Origin: an uncultured Saprospiraceae bacterium
GTDB lineage: Bacteria; Bacteroidota; Bacteroidia; Chitinophagales; Saprospiraceae
Reading direction: 5' to 3'
DNA: 64,000 nucleotides
Assembly: GCA_937951615.1 (NCBI GenBank)
Contig: CALFBH010000060.1
Location: 1-64,000 of the forward strand
The notes under the pieces are model-generated. The model made no database searches and was not told the DNA's origin. It was given only the letters and a program-made list of their open reading frames with translations. A program made the translations under genes and the position numbers. Shown here in pieces: positions 34,399 to 43,127 of this stretch (positions within the stretch are counted from its first letter, which is position 1; each line of letters begins with the position of its first letter).

Positions 34399-34447
34399 GG
34401 GTATTGAGTTGAGAAAATTCATGAATGTTCTCAACTCAATACCCTCA
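34396..34447. repeat. 20-bp-stem hairpin that includes the TrpF-like stop codon
   Basis: Perfect arms 34396-34415 and 34428-34447 (TGAGGGTATTGAGTTGAGAA and complement) with a 12-nt loop that is itself palindromic (ATTCATGAAT). The first three bases of the left arm are the TGA stop. Further ACTCAAT words continue to the recO start. Confidence 0.9.
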
Positions 34448-34477
34448 ATAACTCAATACACTTAATCAACTCAATAT

Positions 34478-35209
34478 TTGCTAGTAAAAACACGTGGCAT
34501 CGTACTCAGGAGCATCAAATACTCCGAAACCAGTCTTATCTGCGACATATATACAGAAGAACTGGGGCTGCGTACCTATATCATTTCTGGTGTTAGAAAA
34601 CCCAAAGCGAAAATCAGTGCCAGCCTACTCCAAATCATGACCCTGCTCGATTTGGTCGTGTATCATCAAGACCATAAAGACCTCAACCGCACCAAAGAAA
34701 TCAAACCAGCTTATCTGTATCAGGCGGTGCCTTTTGATGTGCATAGGCGGGCAGTTGGCGTCTTTATGACAGAGCTACTTCGCAAAACCGTCAGCGAAGC
34801 AGAACATAATCCTGAATTGTTTCTTTTTTTATACCAGTCTTTCATACAATTGGACACGATGGACAAAGCGTATGTTCCCAACATGCACCTACATTTCATG
34901 GTTCACCTGTCTCGGTTTCTTGGTTTTATGCCAGGCGGTATTTGCGATGAAGCAACGCCATTTTTTGACTTGCGGGAAGGTACTTTTACGGCTATAGAGC
35001 CAGAGTTATTATACTGCGTGGAAAACGATTGTGCAGCTATGCTGCATCAACTCATTACAACTCCACTTCACGATATTCAGGATATAAAGATGTCTGGCCC
35101 GCTACGTCAAAATCTACTGGATAAACTCATCCTGTTTTATCGCTATCATGTTGAAAATATGCGGGAACTGAATGCGCATTTGGTTTTGCGGGAGGTTTTG
35201 GGCAATTAA
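34478..35209 (+). CDS. recO: DNA repair protein RecO
   Basis: 243 residues from a TTG start at 34478; no ATG lies near the domain start, and the N-terminus LVKTRGIVLRSIKYSETS is the conserved RecO OB-fold opening. Then comes the IYTEELGLRTYIISGVRK strand region, a helical core (ELLRKTVSEAEHNPELF) and the C-terminal part FLGFMPGG with a Cys residue but no four-Cys zinc finger, as usual in Bacteroidota. RecO loads RecA onto SSB-coated single-stranded DNA with RecR. It is followed after 23 bp by a 77-residue gene on the same strand. The word array directly upstream leaves little space for a separate promoter. Confidence 0.93.
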   Translation: MLVKTRGIVLRSIKYSETSLICDIYTEELGLRTYIISGVRKPKAKISASLLQIMTLLDLVVYHQDHKDLNRTKEIKPAYLYQAVPFDVHRRAVGVFMTELLRKTVSEAEHNPELFLFLYQSFIQLDTMDKAYVPNMHLHFMVHLSRFLGFMPGGICDEATPFFDLREGTFTAIEPELLYCVENDCAAMLHQLITTPLHDIQDIKMSGPLRQNLLDKLILFYRYHVENMRELNAHLVLREVLGN

Positions 35210-35232
35210 AAATTCAATAAGAACACAGCACC

Positions 35233-35466
35233 ATGCACAAGTACAAAGTCGTTTTCCATGAAAGTCAGATCCTAAAACAACTAAAAAATTACGGTCAAGT
35301 CGATGGTCTGACGACTGCCAATGAATTAGAAGCCCTTATGATAGAATACGACGGGAAAGGATATGACTTGGTGAGCATCTCACCTATACACGGTGTTCCT
35401 GGATCTCCCGTCACTTCAGGATTTATGATTACTTTCAAAAAACGAAAAGCACCTGGAACAAATTAA
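35233..35466 (+). CDS. Small DUF4177-like protein
   Basis: 77 residues. The pattern YKVVFHES, EALMIEYDGKGYDLVSISPI and a final FMITFKKRK resembles DUF4177-type small beta-alpha proteins, in which a GW[E/D]LVS block precedes a last strand with a basic end. No signal peptide. It is 23 bp after recO, so cotranscription is likely. Function unknown, and family membership is by pattern only. A D-type hairpin array follows. Confidence 0.65.
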   Translation: MHKYKVVFHESQILKQLKNYGQVDGLTTANELEALMIEYDGKGYDLVSISPIHGVPGSPVTSGFMITFKKRKAPGTN

Positions 35467-35479
35467 GGAGAAAAGCTAC

Positions 35480-35580
35480 GCTCGACAATCAAGATTGTTT
35501 CATGGTTTTAAAATATTTTTTTTGCGTAGCAAAAAACATAATAACAATTACTCAATCAAACAATTTCACAATTATAGCAG
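35480..35580. repeat. D-type array with TTTTGC-GTA-GCAAAA core
   Basis: The core is at 35520-35534 within a longer T-run/A-run palindrome. Flanking words CAATCAAGATTGTTTCATG on the left and CAATTACTCAATCAAACAATTTC-like words on the right are partly complementary. It fills the gap between two convergent genes (77-aa protein and RF1), where it may act as a bidirectional terminator: the core is a stem followed by A/T runs on both strands. Confidence 0.75.
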
Positions 35581-35584
35581 GCAC

Positions 35585-36658
35585 TTAATTTTCCAGTCCT
35601 GCTTTCAACTTCTCTGCATTGTCCGCAACTTGTAAGGCTTCTATAATACCAGCAACATCTCCATCTATAATAGCTGACAAATTATATAAGGTCAAGTTGA
35701 TTCGGTGATCCGTAACCCGATTTTGAGGATAATTATAGGTGCGGACTTTGCCCGAACGATCACCTGTTCCGACTAGGCTTTTACGCGCTCCAGCTACTTT
35801 GGATTCATGTTCTTCGCGTTGTTTGTCATACAGTTTGGCGTAAAGCCGCTCCTCTGCAATTTCTCGGTTTCTAATCTGAGAACGTCCGTCTTGACATTCT
35901 ACGACTACACCAGTCGGTAAATGGGTGACCCGCACTGCCGATTCTGTTTTATTGACGTGCTGACCACCCGCTCCACTTGCTCGGAAAGTATCCCATTTGA
36001 GATCAGCTTTATTCACATTTACATCTTCCATTTCCAGTCGGGGCATCACCACCACTGTAGCTGCGGAGGTATGCACACGCCCTTGCGATTCCGTCCTAGG
36101 CACCCGCTGCACCCGATGCCCACCCGACTCAAACTTGAGTGTTCCATACACATTATTGCCATTGATTTGTATCGCTATTTTGCTATAGCCTCCCGACGAA
36201 CCTTCTGTTGTGGCAATCGTTTCATGTGTCCATTTTTTATTATCAAAAAACCTTGTGTACATGCGGTAAAGATCACCTGCAAAAATACTGGCTTCATCAC
36301 CACCCGTTCCTGCACGAATTTCCATGACGGCATTTTTCTCATCTTCTGGATCTTTGGGAATCAGGAGAAATTTAATCTCCTCCTCCATTTCGGCAACTTT
36401 TGGCAGCAATTCGTCCAATTCCATTTTAGCCATTTCCCGAAACTCTTCATCTTCTTCTGTTGCCAAAATTTCTTTATTGGTCGCTATATTGTCCAGCACA
36501 TTTTTATAGGCATCGTAAGCTGTTACAATCTCCCCGAGGTTTTTATATTCTTTGCTGATCTTAGTATATCGTTTCATGTCACTCACCACGTCCGGATCAC
36601 CCAGTTGTTCGCTGACATACTCATATCGTTCTTTAATTGCTTCTAGTTTATCTAACAT
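35585..36658 (-). CDS. prfA: Peptide chain release factor 1
   Basis: 357 residues from the ATG at 36656-36658 (MLDKLEAIKERYEY). The 20-codon upstream extension is rejected as longer than the family. The catalytic GGQ lies in FRASGAGGQHVNKTESAVR, with GTGGDEASIFAGDLYRMY in domain 2 and SGKVRTYNYPQNRVTDHRINLTLY near the C-terminus, all in the RF1 pattern rather than RF2 (no programmed frameshift). RF1 terminates translation at UAA and UAG. The gene is single, flanked by a D-type array downstream and an A-type hairpin element upstream. Confidence 0.96.
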   Translation of the reverse strand: MLDKLEAIKERYEYVSEQLGDPDVVSDMKRYTKISKEYKNLGEIVTAYDAYKNVLDNIATNKEILATEEDEEFREMAKMELDELLPKVAEMEEEIKFLLIPKDPEDEKNAVMEIRAGTGGDEASIFAGDLYRMYTRFFDNKKWTHETIATTEGSSGGYSKIAIQINGNNVYGTLKFESGGHRVQRVPRTESQGRVHTSAATVVVMPRLEMEDVNVNKADLKWDTFRASGAGGQHVNKTESAVRVTHLPTGVVVECQDGRSQIRNREIAEERLYAKLYDKQREEHESKVAGARKSLVGTGDRSGKVRTYNYPQNRVTDHRINLTLYNLSAIIDGDVAGIIEALQVADNAEKLKAGLEN

Positions 36659-36747
36659 AGATTTTAATTTTGATTGCAAAAATACGACTATCAACGGGAT
36701 ATAAAAATTATGCGTCATTAGAGGGCTGGTTTATTGTGACATTTGGG

Positions 36748-36895
36748 GTAATGGTCGATAGACGATAGTCCATGGTCGATGGGTGTCTTTAAATATTCAA
36801 GTCATTCTAGTGTTCGTTTTGCTTTGCAAAATGAGTGTAAAATTTATAAAGCCTTAGCCATGGACTATTGACCATCGACCATGGACTATCTACTA
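36748..36895. repeat. A-type hairpin element with TTTTGC-TTT-GCAAAA core
   Basis: The left arm is 36751-36782 and the right arm about 36857-36893, words GGTCGATAG and TAGTCCATGG. The core 36817-36831 is in a 19-bp palindrome. The sequence between the arms is homologous to the element at 23498. Confidence 0.85.
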
Positions 36896-37046
36896 AACAT
36901 CAATTATTTACACTTAAGTTCCATTTTATTATTAAAAACAATTATCATGTCACAACACAACCCCTTCCCAACATTAATACATAGTCAAATGTGTTCATAT
37001 TGAAGGTATCCAAATGGAATTTCCATTTAACAAAACACGTAATAAT

Positions 37047-37406
37047 ATGAAAACGATACTTGTCGTAGATGAACAACCTATGTTACTCAAGGCTTTATGC
37101 TTTAAACTGCAAAAAGCTGGTTTCGATACCCTTGCCGCTGTAGATGGCGAACAAGCCATTGAGTTTTATGATGAAATAAAACCCGATCTTGTGCTCACCG
37201 ACCTGCTGATTCCTTATGTGACCGGACTGGAACTCATTGCGCATATTCGCGAAAAAAAGCAGCAATCCACACCTATTATTGTCCTTTCCAAAATCGCTAT
37301 TGACGCCACCATTCTTGAGGTTTTCAACCTCGGTGCAAATGATTATGTCACCAAGCCTTTTCGCCCAAATGAAATCGTGGCAAGAACAAAACGATTATTG
37401 AGTTGA
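37047..37406 (+). CDS. Stand-alone response regulator receiver protein (copy 3)
   Basis: 119 residues from the ATG at 37047 (MKTILVVDEQPM). An earlier in-frame ATG at 37014 would add 11 residues. A CheY-like receiver: acidic pocket VVDEQ (Asp8-Glu9), phospho-acceptor Asp52 (VLTDLLIP), switch Ser81 (IIVLSK) and Lys103 (YVTKPF). It is less like the two receivers at 29863 and 30668 than they are like each other; VTKPFRPNEIVARTKRLL is of the OmpR-type receiver style but no DNA-binding domain follows. It precedes the YaiO/HEAT/glycosyltransferase genes, a combination that suggests control of polysaccharide synthesis. Confidence 0.92.
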   Translation: MKTILVVDEQPMLLKALCFKLQKAGFDTLAAVDGEQAIEFYDEIKPDLVLTDLLIPYVTGLELIAHIREKKQQSTPIIVLSKIAIDATILEVFNLGANDYVTKPFRPNEIVARTKRLLS

Positions 37407-37505
37407 TTTTGCGAAGCAAAATCAACTTCTACTGCTCACACAATTACACAATCAACTCAATTTCTCAATCAACTTAATCAACTCAATCAACATAATTACT
37501 CAACA
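37401..37505. repeat. C-type array with TTTTGC-GAA-GCAAAA core overlapping a stop codon
   Basis: A perfect 12-bp stem (37401-37412 with 37416-37427, AGTTGATTTTGC) around GAA contains the TGA stop (37404-37406) of the response regulator. To the right are reiterated CAATCAACTCAAT words to about 37500. Confidence 0.88.
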
Positions 37506-37570
37506 ATTCGCACAAACTCCCGTATAACAAGGACACTACTTTCACCTCACCGAGCTTTCAACTAAAAACA

Positions 37571-38365
37571 ATGGTGTCCAATTACAAAATATTTAGCGGC
37601 ATTAGCCTGTTTTGTTGCATAATGATTTGCTTTTCTGCCCATGCCCAGCAGGACAGCCTGAAGAATCAAATTGCCCTGACTTACGCTTATAGCTACCTGA
37701 ACACAGGCGAATGGCAGCAAACTCGAGCAGAGTATCAACGCAAAATTGGAAAGACTATCTTATTGGGCAGGTACAGTTTGGAACAGCGATTTGGACGAAG
37801 AGGTGGACTAGCAGAAATAGAAGCATATCCTACCCTATCCGATAAAAGTTATGCTTATCTCGGAGCTGGTTTTGGCAATCAGCGGATTCTTCCTTCGGCT
37901 TACTTTTCGGGTGCGTATTATCATAGTTTGAAAAAGAATTTCGAAATAGAAATAGGTGGAAAATGGATTGATTTCCAGCAGACCGAAGGTGTTACTATGT
38001 TGCATACTTCGCTGGGCAATTATATGGGCAATTACTGGTTGAATTTTAGGTTTACCCAAATTTTCACCACCAATAAAACCGGACAATCGCTGATATTTTC
38101 AGGACGTCGATATTCAGGCAACGGGCAGAGTTACTGGTTTTGGCGCACTGGCTGGAGCAATACCATTTCAGAAGAACTGATTGTCAATAGTGGTGATGTC
38201 GAAAATTTCAACAGTCAGGTACAATGGCTACAAATAGGCCGAAAACAGCGACTCAAACGCAACTGGATCATTGAACCTTCCATGGCTTTTGAGTTGACAG
38301 ACTGGAAAAAAGATACAGAAAGAATCAGATTAACAACACAACTAGAACTGAAACGCAGATTTTAA
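37571..38365 (+). CDS. YaiO-family outer-membrane beta-barrel protein
   Basis: 264 residues, signal peptide about 1-25 (ends AHA/QQ). The rest alternates aromatic and polar residues in beta-hairpins (YAYLGAGFGN, YFSGAYYHSL, YWLNFRFTQIF) and ends LTTQLELKRRF with a terminal aromatic, typical of outer-membrane barrels. It fits the YaiO family, small barrels often encoded beside polysaccharide genes. Its partners here are a HEAT protein 6 bp downstream and a membrane glycosyltransferase. It probably forms the outer-membrane part of a polysaccharide synthesis or export assembly; that role is inferred from context. Confidence 0.8.
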   Translation: MVSNYKIFSGISLFCCIMICFSAHAQQDSLKNQIALTYAYSYLNTGEWQQTRAEYQRKIGKTILLGRYSLEQRFGRRGGLAEIEAYPTLSDKSYAYLGAGFGNQRILPSAYFSGAYYHSLKKNFEIEIGGKWIDFQQTEGVTMLHTSLGNYMGNYWLNFRFTQIFTTNKTGQSLIFSGRRYSGNGQSYWFWRTGWSNTISEELIVNSGDVENFNSQVQWLQIGRKQRLKRNWIIEPSMAFELTDWKKDTERIRLTTQLELKRRF

Positions 38366-38371
38366 TCACGC

Positions 38372-39511
38372 TTGAAACAATTACCAATATATCGCTTTTG
38401 GAGTGAGGATTTCCTGACGAATGGGGAATTGCTATTGCCTGTGATTATCAGTATGGCAATGTTTTTTGCATTTGCAGCAATCGTCCTAGTTGTGATTACA
38501 CTCATTCATCGCGGCGTCTGGAATATTCGTTTTTTAAAAACCCAAAAATTGCAACATAAATACGAAAATTACCTCGCCGAACTCGTGAGTGGCACTTACG
38601 ATGATCCTCTTTTACACACTATAAATCAACAGCAAAAAAGCACCCTTGCTTTGGGAATCCAGGATATTACACAGCCTTTCAACAGAAATATATTGCGCAG
38701 GCAAATCCTTTTATTGCATCAAAATCTATTTGGGCAAGATGCTGGGCGTATTCGTGAATTATATCTATCACTCGGCTTCAAAGACGAAGCACTCAAAAAA
38801 CTGACATCTTCCCGTTGGAAAATTATTATAGAAGCCATCAAAGAACTCGAACAAATGGGGATTCGTGAAGCACATGAACCTATTTTTCAATTAATCAACC
38901 ATAGAAACAAAACCGTCAAAACAGCCGCTATCCGCGCTAAAGTTCACTTAGATACTAGCCCACTTTCTTTTCTCGACGATTACACAGCAGCCCTCACCGA
39001 CTGGCAGCAATCCAATATCGCTTATGCCCTACTTCGTATTCAACGAACGGACATGCCCGACTTTACTCGATGGTACGACCATCAGAATGAAACGGTATTG
39101 GCTTTCGCCATAAAAATGTGTGGACTATTCAATCAGGGAAAAGCAGCAAAGTCCACTACGACCTTGCTGATTCATCCCAATATTCACATAAAAAAAGCGG
39201 CTATAAAAACCTTATCGCTCATCGGTACCACCACAGAAATTCCAGCATTGATAGAGGCTTATTCGGCATCTTCCGACCTCTTAAAACCAGATATCCTAAC
39301 TGCTTTACAATTGCTTTCTAAAGATACAGAAATTCCATTTTTTGAAATACAATTACAACATAAAGATAATGACATCCGCCTCGCTGCGGCACAGTCGATG
39401 GCACGCCTCGGTACTGCCAGCCGACAAAGACTCAAATTCTTATTCGATGATGCTGATAAGGATTTGAAACAGGTGATTACGCACGCATTAAAAGTAAAGT
39501 CAAATAGCTAA
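38372..39511 (+). CDS. Membrane-anchored HEAT-repeat protein
   Basis: 379 residues from a TTG start at 38372, 6 bp after the YaiO gene. One N-terminal transmembrane segment (about residues 20-45, LLLPVIISMAMFFAFAAIVLV) is followed by a cytoplasmic alpha-solenoid of HEAT repeats. Repeats are visible as IFQLINHRNKTVKTAAIRAK, LLIHPNIHIKKAAIKTLSLIG and LQHKDNDIRLAAAQSMARLG. No catalytic motif. Such proteins are scaffolds. In this cassette (response regulator, YaiO, HEAT, glycosyltransferase) it may link the synthase to regulation. A D-type repeat array fills the gap to the glycosyltransferase gene. Confidence 0.8.
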   Translation: MKQLPIYRFWSEDFLTNGELLLPVIISMAMFFAFAAIVLVVITLIHRGVWNIRFLKTQKLQHKYENYLAELVSGTYDDPLLHTINQQQKSTLALGIQDITQPFNRNILRRQILLLHQNLFGQDAGRIRELYLSLGFKDEALKKLTSSRWKIIIEAIKELEQMGIREAHEPIFQLINHRNKTVKTAAIRAKVHLDTSPLSFLDDYTAALTDWQQSNIAYALLRIQRTDMPDFTRWYDHQNETVLAFAIKMCGLFNQGKAAKSTTTLLIHPNIHIKKAAIKTLSLIGTTTEIPALIEAYSASSDLLKPDILTALQLLSKDTEIPFFEIQLQHKDNDIRLAAAQSMARLGTASRQRLKFLFDDADKDLKQVITHALKVKSNS

Positions 39512-39515
39512 GATT

Positions 39516-39620
39516 GCTCGAATTGTTTCATTGTTCGATTGCTGAATTGCTACATTGTTGTATTGCTATGTGGTTAGTTTTTTTGCTACGCAAAAAAACA
39601 ATGAAACAATCTAACAAAAC
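39516..39620. repeat. D-type array with TTTTGC-TAC-GCAAAA core
   Basis: The core palindrome is 39577-39599 (core 39581-39595). Left words GATTGCTGAATTGCTACATTG and right words CAATGAAACAATCT are partly complementary. It lies between two genes of one apparent operon. Confidence 0.8.
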
Positions 39621-39623
39621 TAA

Positions 39624-41027
39624 GTGAACACGCTAATCCGCTTCTTTGAATATGGGATTTTTTTCTACAGTTCTGTGGTGCTGATGTCTTATCTATTCCT
39701 GGCAATGATCTCTGCTTATGAAGTCCTGCGTTATCGAAAAGAGCGAGACCTTACTGATTACCAAAACTTGTTGGCCACGCCACTGATGCCTTCTATTGCG
39801 ATCATTGCACCAGCCTATAATGAATCTCCAACCATTGTCGATAATATCCGGTCTTTATTGTCTTTGCATTATACCAATCTGACTGTTATTGTGGTGAATG
39901 ATGGGAGTAAGGACGACACCTTCGACAAGGCAGTAGCGACTTATGACTTGGAGCTGATAGATTTTTATTATGATGAAAAAATAGCGGCGCAGCCTGTTCG
40001 TGGTATCTATAAGTCGCGCAATTCTGGCTTCAGCAAACTTATTTTTGTAGATAAAAAAAACGGCGGAAAAGCGGATGCCATCAATGTCGGCATCAATGTG
40101 TCCAATGCAGATTATTTTGCCTGTATTGATGTAGATTGCATTATAGAACCCGATGCCTTTTTGAAAATGGCAAAACCGATTATGCAAGCAGAAAACGAGC
40201 GGATTATTGCAGTCGGTGGAATTGTATGGCTGACCAATGATTCGCACATCCGCAAAGGCAGATTACTGGAAGTCAGGACACCAGAAACCTTTGTGCCACG
40301 CATACAGGTCATCGAGTATTTCAGGGCATTTCTGCTAGGACGCACCGCCTGGGCAAAAGTGAATGGTATGCTGCTCATTTCCGGCGCATTTGGTTTATTT
40401 GATCGGGAAATTGCTGTTGCGGCCGGCGGCTATTATCACAAGACCGTCGGCGAAGATATGGAACTCGTCATGCGAATGCACCGCTACATGCGCGAACGCC
40501 AACTGCCCTACAAAATCGGCTACCTCCCCGAACCGCTCTGCTGGACAGAAGCTCCTTCCGATTTCAACATCCTCGGCAGGCAACGCCACCGCTGGACACG
40601 CGGCACTATCGAATGCCTGTTGTTACACAAAAAAATGTTTTTCAATCCGAAATATGGTATCCTCGGCATGGTGAGCTATCCGTATTGGCTATTCGCAGAA
40701 TGGCTGAGTCCATTTGTAGAAGCAGGCGGGATTCTGTTTTTTATTATCATGATTATCCTCGGCCGTGCCAACTGGGCTTATTTCTGGGCTTTGTTATTTT
40801 TCGTATATGCTTTTGTGGTTTTTCTGTCCTTATTCGCCATTCTAATACAGGAAATTTCCTATCACCGCTACCGCAAGCACCGAGATCTGACACAGCTTAT
40901 CCTAACCGCCCTCGTTGAACCCATCGTTTATCACCCTCGCGTGATTTATTGGGCGCTGAAAGGCAATTGGGATTTTTTCCATAAAAAAAATATGGGCTGG
41001 GGAGAGATGAAGCGGAAGGGATTTTGA
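39624..41027 (+). CDS. Membrane glycosyltransferase family 2 (polysaccharide synthase type)
   Basis: 467 residues from a GTG start at 39624. An N-terminal membrane segment (about 10-35) precedes a GT-A domain with VVNDGSKDDT (about 91-100), the DxD-like CIDVDCIIEPD (about 168), the acceptor-site GEDMELVMRMHR (about 276) and QRHRWTRG (about 318), the D,D,D,Q(Q/R)xRW signature of processive beta-glycan synthases (cellulose, poly-GlcNAc, hyaluronan). Three C-terminal membrane segments follow (about 350-425). It uses nucleotide-sugars in the cytoplasm and pushes the chain through its own channel. Together with the YaiO-like barrel and response regulator this suggests an exopolysaccharide system; the sugar is unknown. 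Confidence 0.9.
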   Translation: MNTLIRFFEYGIFFYSSVVLMSYLFLAMISAYEVLRYRKERDLTDYQNLLATPLMPSIAIIAPAYNESPTIVDNIRSLLSLHYTNLTVIVVNDGSKDDTFDKAVATYDLELIDFYYDEKIAAQPVRGIYKSRNSGFSKLIFVDKKNGGKADAINVGINVSNADYFACIDVDCIIEPDAFLKMAKPIMQAENERIIAVGGIVWLTNDSHIRKGRLLEVRTPETFVPRIQVIEYFRAFLLGRTAWAKVNGMLLISGAFGLFDREIAVAAGGYYHKTVGEDMELVMRMHRYMRERQLPYKIGYLPEPLCWTEAPSDFNILGRQRHRWTRGTIECLLLHKKMFFNPKYGILGMVSYPYWLFAEWLSPFVEAGGILFFIIMIILGRANWAYFWALLFFVYAFVVFLSLFAILIQEISYHRYRKHRDLTQLILTALVEPIVYHPRVIYWALKGNWDFFHKKNMGWGEMKRKGF

Positions 41028-41115
41028 GGGTTTAATTACGAATGGGTTAATTACGAATTGGGGAATTACGAATTACGAATCGGCGATTGTGAATCGTATG
41101 CGGGAGGGATTTCCT
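41028..41115. repeat. E-type word array (AATTACGAAT)
   Basis: Begins directly after the TGA of the glycosyltransferase gene with reiterated AATTACGAAT, the complement of the ATTCGTAATT words at 11476-11520 and 25685-25700. No TTTTGC core. Confidence 0.75.
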
Positions 41116-41211
41116 TTAGAATCGAGGCGCGAGAGGGCTATTGTTGGAATCGAATATCGAACAGATGAATATTGAATGTCGAAGGGAAAGAAGAGGAATT
41201 GCGTTGCAATT

Positions 41212-41901
41212 TTACTTTTTGGTACATTCATTTAGGGCTTCTACCAATTGATATACAGTTGTACAAGGATTTTGGTCGCAATAAGATTCAGTCATTTTTG
41301 ATTCGTGCAGACGTTTTGCATTTTGTATGCCTTTTTCTTGATTGGCCAATAACAGCCAATAAAGGCTTCTCGAAAAGGCTTTAGTTTTCCCGTCCTTTTC
41401 ATAATTGCACTCCAAATACCTATTAAGCATTTTATAATACTCGTGCCTCGTCAATGCGCTTTCATGGTATTGAAAATGGAGTATAAACCACAGTTCAAAA
41501 GCATCATTGGAATAGGCCACTTTAAGTCCATTTTTATGAGCTAGTTCTATCGCATTGTCAAAATCTTCCCGTTCTCCTTTTTCTCCGTTTGTATCAAAAT
41601 CAAACACACACCATAATTGACGATCTTTATCATAATTGGCTTGATTCTCTAAAAACCCATCTTCCTGCAACAACTCGATGACTTTTTCTACCAGTGCAGT
41701 CTTACTACGCCCAAGACCAATTGCAAAGACTTCCGTTTCAGTATTAATTGGAAAACTTTTGAAGTATTCTGGTTCCGTATTTTCGCCTTCACAGTAAATG
41801 CGAAAGAGGTTACGGATATTTCTTTCTCTACGTTCCCGCCTTGACGTCAATTTACGTTTTGCCCAAGCTTTACCTTCATCTGTTTTTTTGACTTTACTCA
41901 T
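41212..41901 (-). CDS. RloB-family protein (AbiLii-like)
   Basis: 229 residues. It begins with a basic stretch (RKLTSRRERRERNIR) and then FRIYCEGENTEPEYF, the conserved RloB opening with an acidic Glu as in Toprim-type folds. VFDFDTNGE (about 93) would supply the second acidic site, and SNDAFELWFILHF is a further family block. Its start overlaps the end of the ATPase gene by 4 bp. RloA/RloB pairs occur in restriction loci, and AbiLi/AbiLii is the related abortive-infection pair. Here there is no restriction gene, only the pair. Nuclease activity is plausible but not shown. Confidence 0.85.
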   Translation of the reverse strand: MSKVKKTDEGKAWAKRKLTSRRERRERNIRNLFRIYCEGENTEPEYFKSFPINTETEVFAIGLGRSKTALVEKVIELLQEDGFLENQANYDKDRQLWCVFDFDTNGEKGEREDFDNAIELAHKNGLKVAYSNDAFELWFILHFQYHESALTRHEYYKMLNRYLECNYEKDGKTKAFSRSLYWLLLANQEKGIQNAKRLHESKMTESYCDQNPCTTVYQLVEALNECTKK

Positions 41902-43127
41902 ACGGATTCTTCGAAAAGCGTTTCAAAATCACCCAAAAATGGAATTGCCCCATACTTGCCTTTGATATAATCTTTTTCGTAAGACGCATCATTTCTCACG
42001 CCTTTTATATCGTACAGAGAATAAAGTTCCGTCTCATTTTTTTTGTTTTTTTCGGTGAAATAAATCTGATCACGGCGCAATAAGTCGGCATCAAGTAGAT
42101 TCGTATCGTGTGTAGCAAAAATGAGTTGTGCACCTTTTTTGTTAATTTTTGGAGAGTTGAACATTTGGACTATTTTTTTGGCTAATAAGGGGTGAATATT
42201 TGATTCAAATTCATCTAAAAACAAAACTAAACCTGCACTAAAAGCAAACATTATCAATCCAATTTCATTGAAGAATTTTTGAGTACCTTTTGACTCACTA
42301 ATCAATGGAATCATCTGTTGTCCACTTTTCTTCCCTTCTTCATTATAAATAGCCTTCTCTAAAAAGATTCGGTCTTGCCCGTTAATAGATTCTTTCCAAA
42401 TACGTTCTATTCCCATATCAGCGAAGTTCAATAAAGAAAGTATTTGCTTTTTCCCATTTTTTATATCCATCCACTTAAAAGTAAGACTACGTTTCTTCAT
42501 TATTCCCTCTTCATTTTCAAGTTCCTGCCCAACGAACACATTATGAGTTAAATATTTTTTTATGCCTTGAGATATTGCCCCATTAAAAGCATTTACAACA
42601 TTTAAAAAAAGATTCTTGGCACTTGTCTTATCTATTAATCCTTTTCCCTCATTAAATTGATTTTCGTTTATTTCAATCTCGTCTAATTCTCTTTTGAAAT
42701 AATAAACCTCGTTTTTTTCTGCCGTTCCAAATAACCATTCACTTAAAATACGATCCTTATTAAACTCAAAACCATAACGATATTTTTTTTGATCTAAAAT
42801 GAATTGGATTTGAAAGTATATTGGCGATGTAGCTGATTGACGACTAAATATAAAAGGTTGTCCAAATAGATTTAAGGCATTTTCATTTATCATAGATACT
42901 TTTATGACCCCAAGCATCCCAGCCATTGCAGTTATCAAATTACTCTTCCCACTCCCATTTGCTCCATAAATCGCAGCACTTTTCAGCAAAGACATTTTAT
43001 CCGTTACCGGAATAATATTATCCTTATCCAATTGCGATTTTTTAGACTTGATTGGAGCAGCCACCATACTCAAAGTCTGCATGTCTTTAATCGACCTAAA
43101 GTTTTGAACACTAAATTCTATCAGCAT
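41898..43127 (-). CDS. AAA/ABC-type ATPase, RloA/AbiLi-like
   Basis: 409 residues. It starts MLIEFSVQNFRSIKDMQTLSM, the typical opening of OLD/RecF-like ATPases. Walker A is YGANGSGKSN (about 54-63), Walker B LVLFLDEFESNIHP (about 297-310), and the switch His lies in IFATHDTNLLD (about 341). There is no Toprim domain, which separates it from OLD nucleases. The following RloB-type gene overlaps it, so the two are coupled. The pair matches RloA-RloB/AbiL phage-defence modules, in which the ATPase senses or powers and the RloB protein acts as effector. Base composition is AT-rich with many A/T codon ends, consistent with recent transfer, but I did not measure it. Confidence 0.85.
   Translation of the reverse strand: MLIEFSVQNFRSIKDMQTLSMVAAPIKSKKSQLDKDNIIPVTDKMSLLKSAAIYGANGSGKSNLITAMAGMLGVIKVSMINENALNLFGQPFIFSRQSATSPIYFQIQFILDQKKYRYGFEFNKDRILSEWLFGTAEKNEVYYFKRELDEIEINENQFNEGKGLIDKTSAKNLFLNVVNAFNGAISQGIKKYLTHNVFVGQELENEEGIMKKRSLTFKWMDIKNGKKQILSLLNFADMGIERIWKESINGQDRIFLEKAIYNEEGKKSGQQMIPLISESKGTQKFFNEIGLIMFAFSAGLVLFLDEFESNIHPLLAKKIVQMFNSPKINKKGAQLIFATHDTNLLDADLLRRDQIYFTEKNKKNETELYSLYDIKGVRNDASYEKDYIKGKYGAIPFLGDFETLFEESV

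Noticed and set aside
35921-36646. 241-codon plus-strand frame antisense to prfA
   Set aside because: Cys/His/Phe-rich composition typical of an antisense shadow; release factor 1 motifs are clear on the other strand.
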